A stretch of DNA of 64,000 bases, from NCBI GenBank assembly GCA_013398055.1, contig VZRS01000308.1, positions 76,628-140,627 on the forward strand. Direction: 5' to 3'. The notes below the pieces were generated by a model that saw only the letters and a list, made by a program, of their open reading frames with translations, had not been told where the DNA came from and did no database searches. The stretch is from Ifrita kowaldi (Eukaryota; Chordata; Aves; Passeriformes; Cinclosomatidae). The first letter of the stretch is position 1, and each line of letters starts with the position of its first letter. Made by a program: the position numbers and the translations under genes. This document shows positions 12,987 through 24,961 of the stretch, one piece after another.

Positions 12987-15900
12987 GTAAGGATCTACCA
13001 AAATAACATGAAATAAATGTGAAACGCCAAGTAACTCAGAACTGCATAACAAGTTCAAGAATGTAGATCAGCCAGAATTTAGCTATTTAGGTTAGGACTG
13101 GTTTGCAAGGTTGGGTGGGAGTTGTAAGGGGAGAAAAAATGTGGAACTTCAATGTTTAGCCCCTTTTTGAAGGCACGCTTTTTTGCTTTAATGATCTTTT
13201 TAACCTTGCTACTTCAATTTAAATAGCAAAAATCCAGTTCTTTTCGTGGAATAGTGTTCTAATGGCTGAAAAGAATTATCAAAGCTTCTCAGAATTCCTT
13301 TTTTTGCTAGCAAAACCCACAAGTATTTGCATGGGTTGAAGCTTTCTTCACTTCATGTAACCCAGTGCTTGATATCTTTATATCTGACAAGAGTATTTAC
13401 TTATAAAAATCCCTGACTGCCACGTAGGTAACTATCAGCACTGGGCAGAAGGAGAACAGGTTGTCAAGTAAATACAGTTAAACTAAAAGGTTACTGCCAG
13501 GGTGTTGTTGATGCTGGTAGAGTGGATCCTTGCTTCTTCAGTGTCTCAGATGCCTGGTGCTCTGAAAAACTTTGTAGTTTATGGTGGTATTCTTGCTGGT
13601 TTAATCTCTGGGTACATAGTGTGGTTCAAGTATGCAATTCAGGCATGAAGGAATCTATTCTCTTCACATCTCATTTGTGAATGAAATATCTACTCTAGAG
13701 TGAGTAATGCAGAACAGTATCTTGTCAGTTTTAGGTGTCTACCTGAGAGCCCCAAGACCATGTTCTGTATGGAATGCACTAATTTTGTTTTACTGACTTT
13801 AATTACAGTGGCACCCTTGTGCAAGTCAAACTTCAAGGTTCCAGTGGGACAGAGAAAAACTTAATTTGACTAAATGTCAAGGTGTTGTTCGACTCTAGTT
13901 CTGTTACTTACTAAAAAAAAAAATTCAAATACTGGACCTGAAGTATGTCAGTTACTTTAAAATTCTCTCTGTTGTAACTTACTTAAACAGCTGAACTGCT
14001 TCCTTATTTATTTAATGAGCCCAAAGCAGGTGAAGCTTATCTTGAGTGTGGTGGAGTTTATGCAAAAGCACCTGCATCTCTCATGTATCCAGTTCCTTGT
14101 CCAGTAAGGATATCTAACAGTAGACATTAATCAAGCAGTTTTATTTTCAAAATTGTAGCAGGTCCGTTTAGAGTTCTTCTAATAATTGTTTTTACTTTTA
14201 TTTTGCCTTCCCTTTAAATATGTGCTATTCTTGAAAGACAGATTTAAGGTCTTGAAATGGTGTTAACTCTCAGGAGGAGCGCTTACTTAGCTTGCATTTA
14301 TTTTGTCTGGTTTGATGAAGCACTTGGGACATGCAGTTGTCGGAGAATCTGCTGTATCTGTGAACTGGCAAAGTCAGCATTCAACTAAACTCTGAGGCCT
14401 AAGTGTAAGGCAGTGATGACCTATAACCAGTAGCAGTGTTTGTAACTAAATGTGGTGGCACCTTGTAACTTCAAGTTTTTGAGGTCCTAAAGTTAACATA
14501 AATTTGGAAACTGAACTGTCTTTTTAGCAGTAGTCACTGTAGGTTTTGGACTGCAGACCTTGAATAGCAGAGAAGGACATATTACTGCTTTTACACTATG
14601 TGCAGTCTGTACAGGAGTGTGTTGGCATGCTGTAATGTGTTGTAGGTTGGTTGGTTTTTATTCCTGTCCTTATCTGGACTTACAATACAGCATGGAAAAG
14701 AACAAGTGGAGCGGAAAATGGCACATGATGTCTCATCAGTTGTTTCGTCCTCGCCCTTCTCCTGTTCCTCTCCTCCTTTTATCTGTCAAGTAATTGGTTT
14801 TGTAAGTGCTTTAGTTCTTACAGAAAATAGGTTCTGAGGCCAGGAACAGGTTCTGTTTGTACACAATGGCACTCTGAAAAAGTGTGGAAATTGCATAGTG
14901 AGGTGTGGAAATAGAGAAGCAAGTGTGAATAAAAGTGTGCAAGTAGGTTGCTCCCTCCTAAAAAGGATTCATGGAAGCAAATGATGGCTTCCTAACTAAA
15001 ATGTGAACACGAGATGATAAAAAGTACTTTTTCCACTGGTGAAGGCAATTGCTAAATTTCACTAAGGGAAGAAGGCTGCTGCTGGTGGTGTGGTATCAGT
15101 GCTAGGACATTTAGGCTTTTTGGCAAGAAGCTGGGGTTAATGCTGTAGTTTCTTCTAATAGCAGCAGCAGTTTAGAGCAATTCTGAAGTGATCTTGCCTG
15201 CACCTTTTGTTTCTTGTGCTGGCACAAAGTTCTGTGACACCATGTGGTGAACCTCATTGTGAGCTGATTGAGGATTAAGACGCAACTTTTCTTGCCTGGG
15301 TTAATGTAGTTAAACCTTATCAGTCTTGTGATACCTTGTGCAGTGCATCTGCTCAAGTGTCTTGGCACAAGTAGATAAAATAGCTGGGGAAAAGCTATTC
15401 TGTAATACAGCTCATGAATGAGGGTTATAAAAGAAAAAAGAATAGCTCTTTCAAAGCTATTTACTGTGCAGCCGAACTGGGCATAAAGACAACATGTATA
15501 GGACATAGTACACTTTTTCAGTTGTGTAAGCTGTGTGGTGACCAAGTACCTCTCTTTTATGTTGTAAAATACTGGCTGCAGCTTTTTAGTGCTCTGTTAA
15601 ATGACATGCTAATTTTCCAGGCTGGTGTAATTCAGCCAGTGCATGCTCAGTTATGTTGTACAGCCTTGTCCTGCACCTGCCTTCAGGAAAATGACTGAAT
15701 GACCTGGCAGTCCTCTAGAAGCAGGAAGGTTGTCCCAAGCTCTTTTCCTCAATTTGGGTACTGTAGCTCACAAGGTGGTGTCCCTGGTTGCTCAACTCTA
15801 CCTCACATGACAGGAGAGAAGTTCTGTGAGCACATTGTGTCTTTCAGCAGCATTAAATCAAATAGTTGGTCTCTATTCTGTTGAACTCTCAGAACTTTCA

Positions 15901-18900
15901 CAGAGCTTGAAAGTCTTGGATTTTTCTGTATATTCTGACTAAACTTGTACCTTTTTCATATTCCTGTATAGAATCTCATGTTGGTTTGTGAAGTAACAGC
16001 ATATGAGCTGTAAGACTTCAAGGTGTGGTATTAAGAAGGAAACACGAGCACTGCCAGACAAGGATTTGTGAAAGGAATGTTTTACTATAAAACCCCTTCC
16101 AGGCATATGGGGTTTCATTATTTTTAATTTTTGAGGCTTATTTGTGTTGAAAGATGTAGAATTAGATTGACTTCCGCAGAGGAAAAGCCACTGGTCAGAA
16201 GACTTGACTTAATCATTTCTTTACATCCTGAGAAAAGGTCAAAATGTTCCTCCTCACTATTTCATATCCAGTCATATTTGGAGGATATTTGGTAGAGAAA
16301 TGGAGGTCTGGTACGGCCTATTCAAACTGAGTCACATCTGTATGGTGGTGGTTAAATTAGTATTTGAATGATAAACAATGGCTTCCCTGTGGTTTGGAAA
16401 GGATGCTGATAAATTGGAGGAACTCAAATATACTTGGAAACTGGAAAAAATGCCTTGAAATTAGAGCCATTAATTTTAAAAGTATGAAGTTGTCATTCTG
16501 AGAATAATGAGGAGGGATAGCACAGGCTGTGAAGTTCTTAATGCAGTACACTGGAGTGTAGAAGAATAGCCAGAATTATTTTTGTTACAGTTGGCTTCTG
16601 CTAGCAAAGAACACTTAAAATTAGTGATGAAGTTATAATTCGCTGTCAGCCTTACTTACACAGCTCTTCCACTTACTCAGTTCAGACTAGGTGTCTTTTC
16701 AAGTGACTGTTTTAATGAAAGAGCAGCTGTTATTCAGAAAACCGACTGAAACTTGCAGCATTGTTCTAAATGCTGTACCACATGTTTTCTTTCCTTTTGA
16801 GCATAGTTTCTCCGATTGCACAAAAGAGGTTCTATTTGTGAAAAAGCATTTCAAAGTAGATCCACTTCTTGGCATGAAGCAAACAATTCTAACCTCAGGT
16901 GAAACTTGTAGTTTCATTGTTTTGCGTGTCTATCTTAAAATATGCCATTATTTCCTTAATAAATTCTCCAGAGGTATGAGATCTTGGTGGATGTTTTAAC
17001 ATCTATTAAAAAAGCAGTAGTTGCAAGATGGATGTGCTTCCTCTTCAGGAAAGTGACCTCGTTGAATAACTTGGCCTTGTTCTAAGGAAGGTTTCCTTCA
17101 CACAGAGAGTTGCAGACTTCCCTGTCCAGGTTCTTAGCAATTGCAATCTCTTTCTTTTATGACTGTGCTTGAAAAGTCTTCATTGAGGAAGCTTCAGGTA
17201 GATTGTGGCACAAAGGGAATGAATGGGGAAGAGTAGTGTGTGGCCAGCCCAGGAGAGCTGATAAACTGGTTCAGTGCCCTGTTACAGTAATGCCTAGTGG
17301 GACTTGTGCCATGTGCTGTATAGATAAAAAAAAAATCCTCCCTCCTATAAAGAGTTTACAGCCTGACAGAGTCTACTCAAATTTGGACTTCCAGACATCG
17401 TTAAAATACACCAGCAGACACTGTTTCCAAGTATTTTAGTTTCAGTTACAGAAAGCCAAGCATATATTGTAAAGGAGATTTGTTACTTACTGTCCTCTTA
17501 GTCACTCAACCCTTATTTCAGTGCCTTGAGCTTTTGCTGGAAATAGTGCAGCTTACTCTCCCTTTCAGCATGTGATGTCACATGTGATGTTCTTAAGGTT
17601 TTTGGTCTGAATCTCCAAAGAATTAGCAAAGAATTTTTTTGTGACTTAGCAGGATTCTGTATAAATGATCACAAGTTGCAGAGGAAATATGTCTGCTTTG
17701 TCGTGGCGCTGAGCTCTGACTTCTCCAGAACCTGGTCAGAAATAGCTGTAAAGACAAGGTTGCTGTCTGAGTTAGAGAACATTGCAGTTCTCTGGAGGAC
17801 AAATAGTCTGTGTGTATGTGATCTCACTTCTTCCATGTTCCCCCTGAAAAATGCTTTCAGTGCTCTGCAGCTGTCAAAGTAGTTTAGTGTCTACCTGATG
17901 GACAAGGCTTTTTAAGGTGGTAAAAGTGCAGGTAATCAAATAAGTTGGACATTCATGAAGAGAACCTTGTTAAAGATGCATTTGGCTGAAAACTGTAGAA
18001 ACTAAGTATCAACTGCCACATAGGATTGTGCTTGAGGTTCTGTTCCTTATAAGTATTGAATATCTTGGCCTCTGTGAATAAACAGTCTTTTAAACATCCC
18101 TAACTATTACGCTCATATTAAGTCATCTTTCTGCCCTTTTCATTTGGTTCAGGATAAATTAACTGTAAGACTTTTTGACACAGGATTTTGTTCCAAAAGC
18201 ACATTTTCCTTAGCTACTATCTGATAGTTGAATAGGTTGGTGTTGCCTTTCATTTGGGGAAAGCTGGAAAGGAAGAATTTGTTGGAAGACCTTATCTTTT
18301 AGTCTCTAATTTGTCCATTTCCCCTTCAGGGACAGCTGAAATGTAGCTACTGTTACCTTAATGTGCTCCTGTGTTTCACATGAAGCTGGTACCTGATCAG
18401 AGTAAATGATGGATACTGGCTTTTTAAATGTGAATGCTACTATAAAACTGGCAAGTTGCAGACTCCAAATGGTTTGAATTGGACTAATTAATAGCAAATT
18501 CAATGGGGATTTAAACTCGGGGTTCTGCTGTTTACTTAAAGTAGCTTCTTTTAAAGGAGGTTATAAATGCATCTACAGATGCAAATGGAAAGTAAAAATG
18601 AAATGGATTGTCTCATATGCAGATGCTGATAAAAAATAAGATTAAAAATCTCATTGCTGTCCTATCCTTTCATCTGTTCTGTTATTTCCTACCTCTAAAA
18701 CAGTAACACCAAGGGAATATTACCACAGTTCAATGTTTGTCTCTGTGGGGCTCAAGGATATAAAGTTGTCACTAGCACTATGTGCTGCTTTACAGAAAAA
18801 AAGGAAAAAGCTTTGTAGCCCAAGGATGTTTGTTTAAAAATTGACTTTGTATCTGGAAAGGAAGCATATGTACAATGCTATCTTCTTTGGCTATACACAA

Positions 18901-19871
18901 AGAACAATGTTCACATAAAGTGTGTTGCTCTTTTTTAAAGCAATCTTCCTCTCCATCCTGAGGTGGTGGTGGGGGAGTGAGTAATGACCCTTGGGCTGAT
19001 GGAGCTATGAGCCACTTATTTATAGCTCCTTTACAGGAGACTGGATTGCAAGCTCTATGGTTTGTCTGAGAAATCTAGACCATTAAGAATGCCTTTGTAG
19101 TAATTTTTTTAGGTAAAATTAGTTACAAACTTGTCTTACTGTGCAGATGCTACTGATGAGGCTTAATCGAAGGCCTTTATACACAAACCTTGTTTAAAGC
19201 ATGGCTATTACGTTGTTTCTGAGTAGGGAACCACCACCAATAAGCTGAGATTTGAAAAGCAGTCAGTCTGCAAAAGATGTTTTGGGGATAGGAAAGATTT
19301 TTTTAATGGCTTTTCTACTTTGAAGAAATAAAAAAACATGTCACTGCATTGATTATAAGAAAATGTAAAATACTAATAAAGCCTGATTGGAACAGTGTTC
19401 ATGGTGGTGAACCTCAAGAGCTTGTGTATTTAATTTAGATAAAGCTATTCTTGTCTCTTAGCTGAAGATGAAGTGTTTTGCCTCTAGCCTTAAGATTGAA
19501 AATGGAAACCCAACTGCCAGATCGTAATTTCCTCTCTACTGAAATGAGAATTGGATCAAAGCTTTTTCATTAAGGATGAATTATCACTCTTAATTTTCCA
19601 GTTTATTCACATGGGCTAATGTTGTAACTCTATTGAAACAGTTTGGTACTTAGCAGTATATCAGAAAACATTATAAATAATTAGATGCCAGAGGCTTTAT
19701 TTATAAAGATCAGCTGTTCAGGAATTTCTTCAAGATACATTGGTAAACCCCATCTCTTTAAAGGCATTGTTAAGTGCACATATAGGAAAACTAAAAACTG
19801 CATGCAGTTTCCTTGAAGCGAATGCTGACTCTTTCCACAGTTAAAACTTTTTTTTTTCTGATTGATTTCAG
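12987..19871 (+). other. FAM53A: FAM53A intron 2
   Basis: Bounded by the donor gtaagg at 12987 and the acceptor gatttcag ending at 19871. About 6.9 kb of AT-rich sequence. No coding exon is supported. ORFs of 94-144 codons near 15.1-15.7 kb and 102 codons at 16691-16999 look like chance. It contains a palindrome with a POU octamer (18568-18586) and, at about 17270-17360, a stretch faintly resembling an old interspersed repeat. Confidence 0.85.
18568..18586. promoter_or_regulatory. Palindrome overlapping a POU octamer motif
   Basis: TGCATCT (18568-18574) and AGATGCA (18577-18583) form an exact inverted repeat with a two-base spacer. The right arm runs into ATGCAAAT (18579-18586), the canonical octamer bound by POU-domain factors. 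It lies in intron 2, 1.3 kb before exon 3. A neural-type enhancer is possible. The evidence is motif only. Confidence 0.3.
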
Positions 19872-19926
19872 TACTCATCTGAGAAGCTGAACAAAAGTGG
19901 CAGCTTGTTCCCTTTCGAAATCAATG
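19872..19926 (+). CDS. FAM53A: FAM53A exon 3 (residues 27-44 and first base of codon 45)
   Basis: A 55-base exon between an acceptor with a long T-rich tract (ending gatttcag at 19871) and the consensus donor gtaagt at 19927. Read in phase 0 from exon 2 it encodes YSSEKLNKSGSLFPFEIN and one base (G) of the next codon. Joined to AA at the start of exon 4 this gives E45, followed by DSPW. The phase match on both sides and the serine/lysine-rich linker typical of FAM53A amino termini support the call. It is too short to be found by ORF length alone. Confidence 0.93.
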
Positions 19927-22900
19927 GTAAGTTCTTCAGAAACCTTAGCTGTGTTTTACTGAGGTAATTGGTATAGCAAGCAGCCTTTCTTTTGTAAATA
20001 AGGTGAGGGGGATGGAGCATGCTGCTGTAGAGCCTGCTGGTTTAAGCTGGTCTTTGAACAATGCTGGGAATAGCTGGTTGTTAGTTTTGTACTTGTGATC
20101 TGCTTTGCATAGTAAAAAGCCCTTGTAACACTTTTTTTGTTCAATATCTGCCTTGGTGTACAGAAGCACAAAAATGCTGTTTTTCATGTTAAACATCTTC
20201 AGATTCCTCAGCTAGTAGAAATCTTTGTACACCTTATTCTCTTCTTTGCCACATAGAACATATAGCATGACACAAACCATAAGTTGAGGTCCAGTGCCCT
20301 CATAGTTATTTGCTTTTATTCCCCCTTGGTCCTATTAGAGTAAGTTTTATCTAGCAAAAGCAAAAGTTCCGGTTCTTGATATGTAAACTTTGTACTGCCT
20401 TATTAAGGGGTGGACTTGAAATTTTGCATGTTAGGTTTTCTCTGAGCATGGAGGACTTTTATTTGCTCAGTGGGATTCCTCATAAAATGTGAATCTTGGT
20501 TTGTGAGAGGTTTCAAAGGCAAATGATGCTTTATCTTAAATAGCATTACCAACCAGGCAGGTATCCTGGTGGGTGTCTGTTACAGACCACCCACCCAGGA
20601 TGAAGAGAGGCAGACAAAATACTCTGTAAGCTGCTGTAAGGGAGAAGTCTCACAGTCACTAGTCCTTGTTGTCATGGGGAACTTCAACTTAGCAGATGTC
20701 TGCTGGAAGTACAACACAGCAGAGAGGAAGCAGTCTAGGAGGTTCCTGGACTGCATGGAAGAAAACTCCCTGATGCAGCTGATGAGTGAGATCAGCCAGG
20801 GGAGATGCTTGGCTGGACCTGCTGGGTTTGAAGAGGGCAGGACTGGTGGGTAATGTGGTCAGAGGCTGCCTTGGGCACAGTGACTGGGGTTTTAGATCCT
20901 TGGAGAAATAAGGAGGCAGAGATTAGGAGAACTGCCACCTTGAGCTTCTGGAGGGCAGACTTCAGGCTGTGTAGGAGGCTGGTTGACAGAATCTCTTGGC
21001 AGGCACTCCTGAAGGACAGAGGAGTCCAGGAAGGCTGGATGTGCTTTAAAGAGGAAATGTTAAAGGTGCAGGAGCAGGCTATCCCATGTGCTGAAAGATG
21101 AGCCAGTGGGGAAGAAGATTGGCCTGATTGAACAGAGAGCTTTGGCTGGAGCTCAAGGCTTAAAAAAAAAGCCAGGAGAGTTGACCTTTGGAGGGAGGGG
21201 AAGGCAACTCAGGAGGACTACAAGGATTTTTTGAGGTTATGCAGGGAGAAAATTAGAAGGGCCAGAGTCCAACAAGAACCTAATCTGGCTACTGCCATAA
21301 AACACAATTAGAAATATTCCTATAAATGCATCAGCAGCAAAAGGAGGGCTTAGGAGAATCTTCATCCTTTACTGGATGCAGGGAGGAATATAGGGACAAA
21401 GAAGAAGGAAAAGCTGAGGTGCTTAATGCCTTCTTTGCCAGTCTTTAATAGCAAGACCAGTTGTCCTCTGGCTACTCAGCCCTCTGAGATGGAAAACAGG
21501 AACAGGAAGCAGAATGAAGCCTCCATAATCCGAGGGGAAATGGTCAGAGATCTGTGACATCACTTAGGCACACACAGGTCTGTGGGGCTGATGGGATCCA
21601 CCCAAGGGGACTGAGGGAGTTCATGGATGGGCTCACTGAGCCACCCTTCATCATTTACCAGCAGTCCTGGCTCACTGGGGAGGTCCCAGGTGACCAGAGG
21701 TCAGCAAATGTGACACCCATCTGTCACAAGGAGGATCTGGGGAACTACAGGCCTGTCAGTCTGGGCTTTATGAAAGGCAGATCCTGCTTGACCAACCTGG
21801 TTTCCTTCTCTAACAGGGTGACCTGTCTAGTGCATGGGGGAAAGGCTTCTCCCAAATAACAAGTGACAGGACAAGAGGAAATGGCCTCAAATTGCACCAG
21901 GAGAGGCCTGTATTGGGTGTTAGGAAAAATTTCTTCAATTGAAGGGTTGTCAAGCATTGAAACTGGCTGGCCAGGGCAGTGGTGGAGTCGCCATCCCTGC
22001 AGGTATTTAAAAGACATGTAGATGTGGCACTTGGGACGTGGCTTTGTGGTGGGCTTGGCAGAGTTAATGTTACTCCTCATCACAATTTATATAAAAATCA
22101 GACCTTATGGTTGGACTCTGGTCTTGGAGCTGTTTTCCAGCCTAAACGATTAGGTGCTTCTGCCATATAAACAATTAAAACACGGGTTCAACTCTTGACT
22201 TTTTTTTTTACATTAAACTTTTAAATAAGCCTCCCAGCCTGGAAGAAAACTTCCTAAGGATTTAAAAAAATCAGGCGAGTCCAAGCTAGGAAATTGTCCT
22301 ACAGTAGATGCTCGGAGTTTCAAACATTAGCTGGATCCCATTGTGTTGGCCCTTTGACTTGCATTGAATTATGGATGGTCCCTGCCTTGCAGAGCTTGCA
22401 TGCTTAAGGCAAAGCACAGTATGTGGTTGTACCCATCTAAAAGAATGGAGGAGGAAGGACAGAGGAATTCTAATAAAACATGTTTGAATAGGCCAGCTGT
22501 CTGCACAGTTAAATGATTTTGAGACAATAGGGTGTTCTTTAAATAAGATCCAAATAAACAGGATAATCCATGACATACTTTGGGCATGGAACATGTACAA
22601 CTATTTGGGTTTGCAACTTTTAAAGCTACTCAGCAAATCTTTTAGCTGTTGATTACTCTAAAACTTAGTTTAGAAAGTCAACCATAAGAATATACTGGTA
22701 TTTAGTGTTTAGGCTCTATCTAGGTTCTTAAAATAGGTGTATGGGAAAAAAAATGGGTATTTTAAATGTTCTTTCTTTAAAGCCAGGATAAGTGAAACTT
22801 ATTTGGCTAATTGGTTTAAATTAGCAAATTTTCTAACCAAGCATGAAGCACTGTTAGCTGGCCAAGAGTTTTGCTGCTTTTCAATTTGCAAATCCGAAGT

Positions 22901-23737
22901 CTGCTGTAGTTCTTCTTACACTTCATTGTATAATGTGGAGGAACAGCTGTAAAATGTGCAGAATGTTCTCAAAGAAACGCTTCACAAAAGAGTGAGAGGC
23001 TGCACTGGCAGACTGCTTTTAACCCAGCATTGCCACTTTAGATGAGAAGTTGTGCACTATGTCTGCATTCAAAGTAAAAGTTGCAGGAGGTTCTTAAGGG
23101 ATACTTTATTTTATGCACTGAATTAAGATTTGGGGTTTTTTTCTTACATTGAGAGTGTAAGGGGGGGAAGGCAACAGTCTCGTGATTTAACTTTATACTG
23201 TTTCTAATTTAAAGTAAAGCTTTTCAGACTGGAGAATGTGAACACCCTTTGCAAGTTTTCTTTAATAAGGTGTTAATAGAAAAGCATAAGAGCTAAATGA
23301 AGAACAGCAGTCTGAAGAGATTATCCTGCTCTTGCATTAAAAAAAAAAATATTCCCTGATGGCTTCTCACATTGTTCATCTGTTTTGGTTGTACCTGAGG
23401 TTGTTCACTGTTACATGATTTAATTGTGGTGTGTGTGTGCACTAGGAAGCTATCCCTGTTGCCCACTGAAAAGCACATATTGTAATTATTCAGTATAAAG
23501 GAAAAGGTATTAACAAGGTACTTATACATTGGAATGCCTGGACTGGTTCCTGAAATACTTTGGTCTTTGTGTTTTTTGAATTTTCTATCTTTTTTTTAGT
23601 GTGAAATTTTGATTAAGAGCTGGGTACTTACGGTTCAGCCTTCTAAACATGATTTTGATGGCTATACATTAAACTAGGTTTAAAACAAATGGTTCTTTAC
23701 CTTTTCATCTTTTACCTGTATGTTTTTTTGCTTTCAG
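19927..23737 (+). other. FAM53A: FAM53A intron 3
   Basis: About 3.8 kb between the donor gtaagt (19927) and the acceptor ttgctttcag (23737). Roughly 1.6 kb is a degraded CR1 LINE in the same orientation as the gene. The rest is unique AT-rich sequence with no supported exon. The last 475 bases, from 23263, belong to the large duplicated block. Confidence 0.88.
20557..22162 (+). mobile_element. Degraded CR1 LINE (non-LTR retrotransposon) fragment
   Basis: CR1 is the main avian LINE family. The left part encodes the end of the endonuclease domain: VGVCYRPP, then MGNFN (usual form GDFN), then a WKYNTAERKQSRRFLDCMEE stretch. From about 21550 the reverse-transcriptase region gives GADGIHPRGLREF, then IIYQQSWLTGEVP and NYRPVSL. 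A deletion then joins directly to GFMKGRSCLTNL. After about 21859 the sequence jumps to the CR1 3' untranslated part, which ends near 22162 in a decayed version of the usual terminus. Frameshifts, stops and at least two or three internal deletions mean it is dead. The 5' half is missing, as is usual for CR1 copies. Confidence 0.92.
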
Positions 23738-24540
23738 AAGACAGTCCTTGGAAAGCTTTAAATGGGGGTTACCCAATCCAGCCTGACACAACCAGGAATT
23801 CAGCTTACCCTTTCCCAGTGTGCCCATTCAGCACCAGCGCTGCCAGCAATGGCAGTCTGCCGTGGCAGCAGGAATCTTCCAACACGTCCATGGTGTCAGG
23901 ATGGATAAGTGAATTAAACCTTAACGAAAACTCGGGTCAGCCCTTGGCACCGCCCACCAAGCGCCACTGCAGGTCCCTGTCGGAGCCGGACGAGCTGGCT
24001 CGCTGCCGGTCACCCTGGAAGCCAGGCAGCTCCAAGGTCTGGACTCCTGTGTCAAAGAGACGCTGTAACAGCGGCGGCAGCGCTACCTTGCAGCGCTGCA
24101 ACAGCCACGGAAGTGCCACCTTGCAGAGAAGCACAAGCATCAGCCTGCCACAAAACATCCTGTCCCTAAACAACGTCTTCACCATCACCAGCTTCAACAC
24201 CTCTCCAGTACCCAGACCTTCCTCTGCCAGCAGCGGGTTTGTGGACAGCAGCGAGGGCAGCACGAGCTCCAGCACCCGCTGGAATTCTGGAGGCCCTTGT
24301 GACTTTAACCCAAGGCGCCGCCTCTCCCTCTCCCAGGAGCACATCACCGAGACAGGAAATCTCATGCCTTCAGCCAACAGCACTCCCACCTCCACACCCG
24401 AGCTCAGCCGGCGGCAGGGCCTGCTGAGGTGCCGCTCGCAGCCCTGCGTCCTGAACGAAAAGAAAAGCCGGCTGAAGCGCAGACGGGAGGAGGATGTACG
24501 ATGGAACAGGCCATCGTTAGACTTTTTTAAAATGACACGG
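23738..24540 (+). CDS. FAM53A: FAM53A exon 4, copy A (codon 45 to residue 312)
   Basis: The main coding exon, 803 bases, between acceptor ttgctttcag and donor gtgaga. It is visibly more GC-rich than its flanks. Recognisable parts: EDSPWKALNGGYP (45-57); the family core APPTKRHCRSLSEP (115-128), then SKVWTPVSKRRC (143-154); an 11-residue tandem repeat (153-163 and 164-174, ending TLQ); RRRLSLSQ (237-244); a serine/threonine-rich PSANSTPTSTPEL segment (255-267); RSQPCVLNEKK (277-287); a basic likely nuclear localisation signal KKSRLKRRREED (286-297); and RPSLDFFKMTR (302-312). RSLSEP (123-128) fits a mode-1 14-3-3 motif and RCRSQP (275-280) resembles one. The exon ends between codons. The missing last exon should carry the acidic carboxy terminus. 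Confidence 0.95.
24061..24126 (+). repeat. 33-bp tandem repeat inside FAM53A exon 4
   Basis: Two adjacent 33-base units, 24061-24093 and 24094-24126, encode RCNSGGSATLQ and RCNSHGSATLQ (residues 153-163 and 164-174). The units differ at a few, mostly synonymous, positions, so the duplication is not recent. It enlarges a serine-rich linker between the conserved core and the SISLPQNILSL segment. Confidence 0.9.
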
Positions 24541-24612
24541 GTGAGATTTTACTTTCCTCGGTGTGGGAAGGGAGCTCTTGCAGAAAGGCTGTTTCTAGAT
24601 CAGCGGCACTAA
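24541..24612 (+). other. In-frame read-through of the exon 4 donor
   Basis: If the donor at 24541 is not used, the FAM53A frame continues for 23 codons to a TAA at 24610-24612. The tail is basic and aromatic and would replace the acidic carboxy terminus. This is most simply intron sequence that happens to lack an early stop. An intron-retention isoform is possible but unsupported. Confidence 0.3.
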
Positions 24613-24961
24613 TTTGTAGCTGTTGCAGATTTGCTTGTGCCCTGTATCTATCACCTTCGGCAGGAGAGCAGGTTGCTTGTACTTGCCAGTGCTATACCCT
24701 AAAGCAACTTACAGTTTGCCTGTGAAACCCAGTTCTTGAAGTCCATTCTACTTGATAGAGAATGCTGAGAGCTCTGAAAAGATGCTTAAAGCAGAGGCCA
24801 CAGAAAAATGGCTTGCCTTTTGAAAAGCAAGGAAGCCATGTGGAATGGAGTAGACATGGTAGCAAAAAAATTTTTACCACTGTGTTCCCAAATGCAATGA
24901 TTTCTGAGTGATCTTAGTGCAACTCTGATTAAGCCTCCCCTTAGTTTGAGTAATTCCATAA

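Larger units (their letters stand above)
23263..24961 (+). repeat. 1.7 kb direct duplication, copy A (contains exon 4)
   Basis: Offset by 1700 bases, this block matches 24963-26665. From about 23341 to 24920 I see one difference: G at 24605 versus A at 26305, in intron 4. The last 40 bases before the N differ by a 4-base deletion and a substitution. The first 80 bases opposite the start of copy B differ at many places. Clustering of differences at the N-adjacent ends indicates low-quality contig tips, so this is probably one genomic locus. Confidence 0.92.

Noticed and set aside
15111..15698. Opposed ORFs of 144 (minus) and 94 (plus) codons in intron 2
   Set aside because: No recognisable domain, no fitting splice or promoter context. 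Lengths are compatible with chance in 64 kb.
16691..16999. A 102-codon plus-strand ORF in intron 2
   Set aside because: The translation is somewhat protein-like but matches nothing I know. An overlapping minus-strand ORF of similar length exists, and nothing links it to FAM53A exons.
23937..24395. A 152-codon ORF on the minus strand, repeated at 25637-26095
   Set aside because: It is a shadow of the GC-rich exon 4 coding strand, with no family resemblance of its own.
23689..24612. A 307-codon ORF starting in intron 3 and covering exon 4
   Set aside because: Its first 16 codons are the pyrimidine-rich acceptor tract of intron 3, read as hydrophobic residues, and its end is intron 4. The real protein enters at 23738 from exon 3. 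The same applies to 25389-26312.
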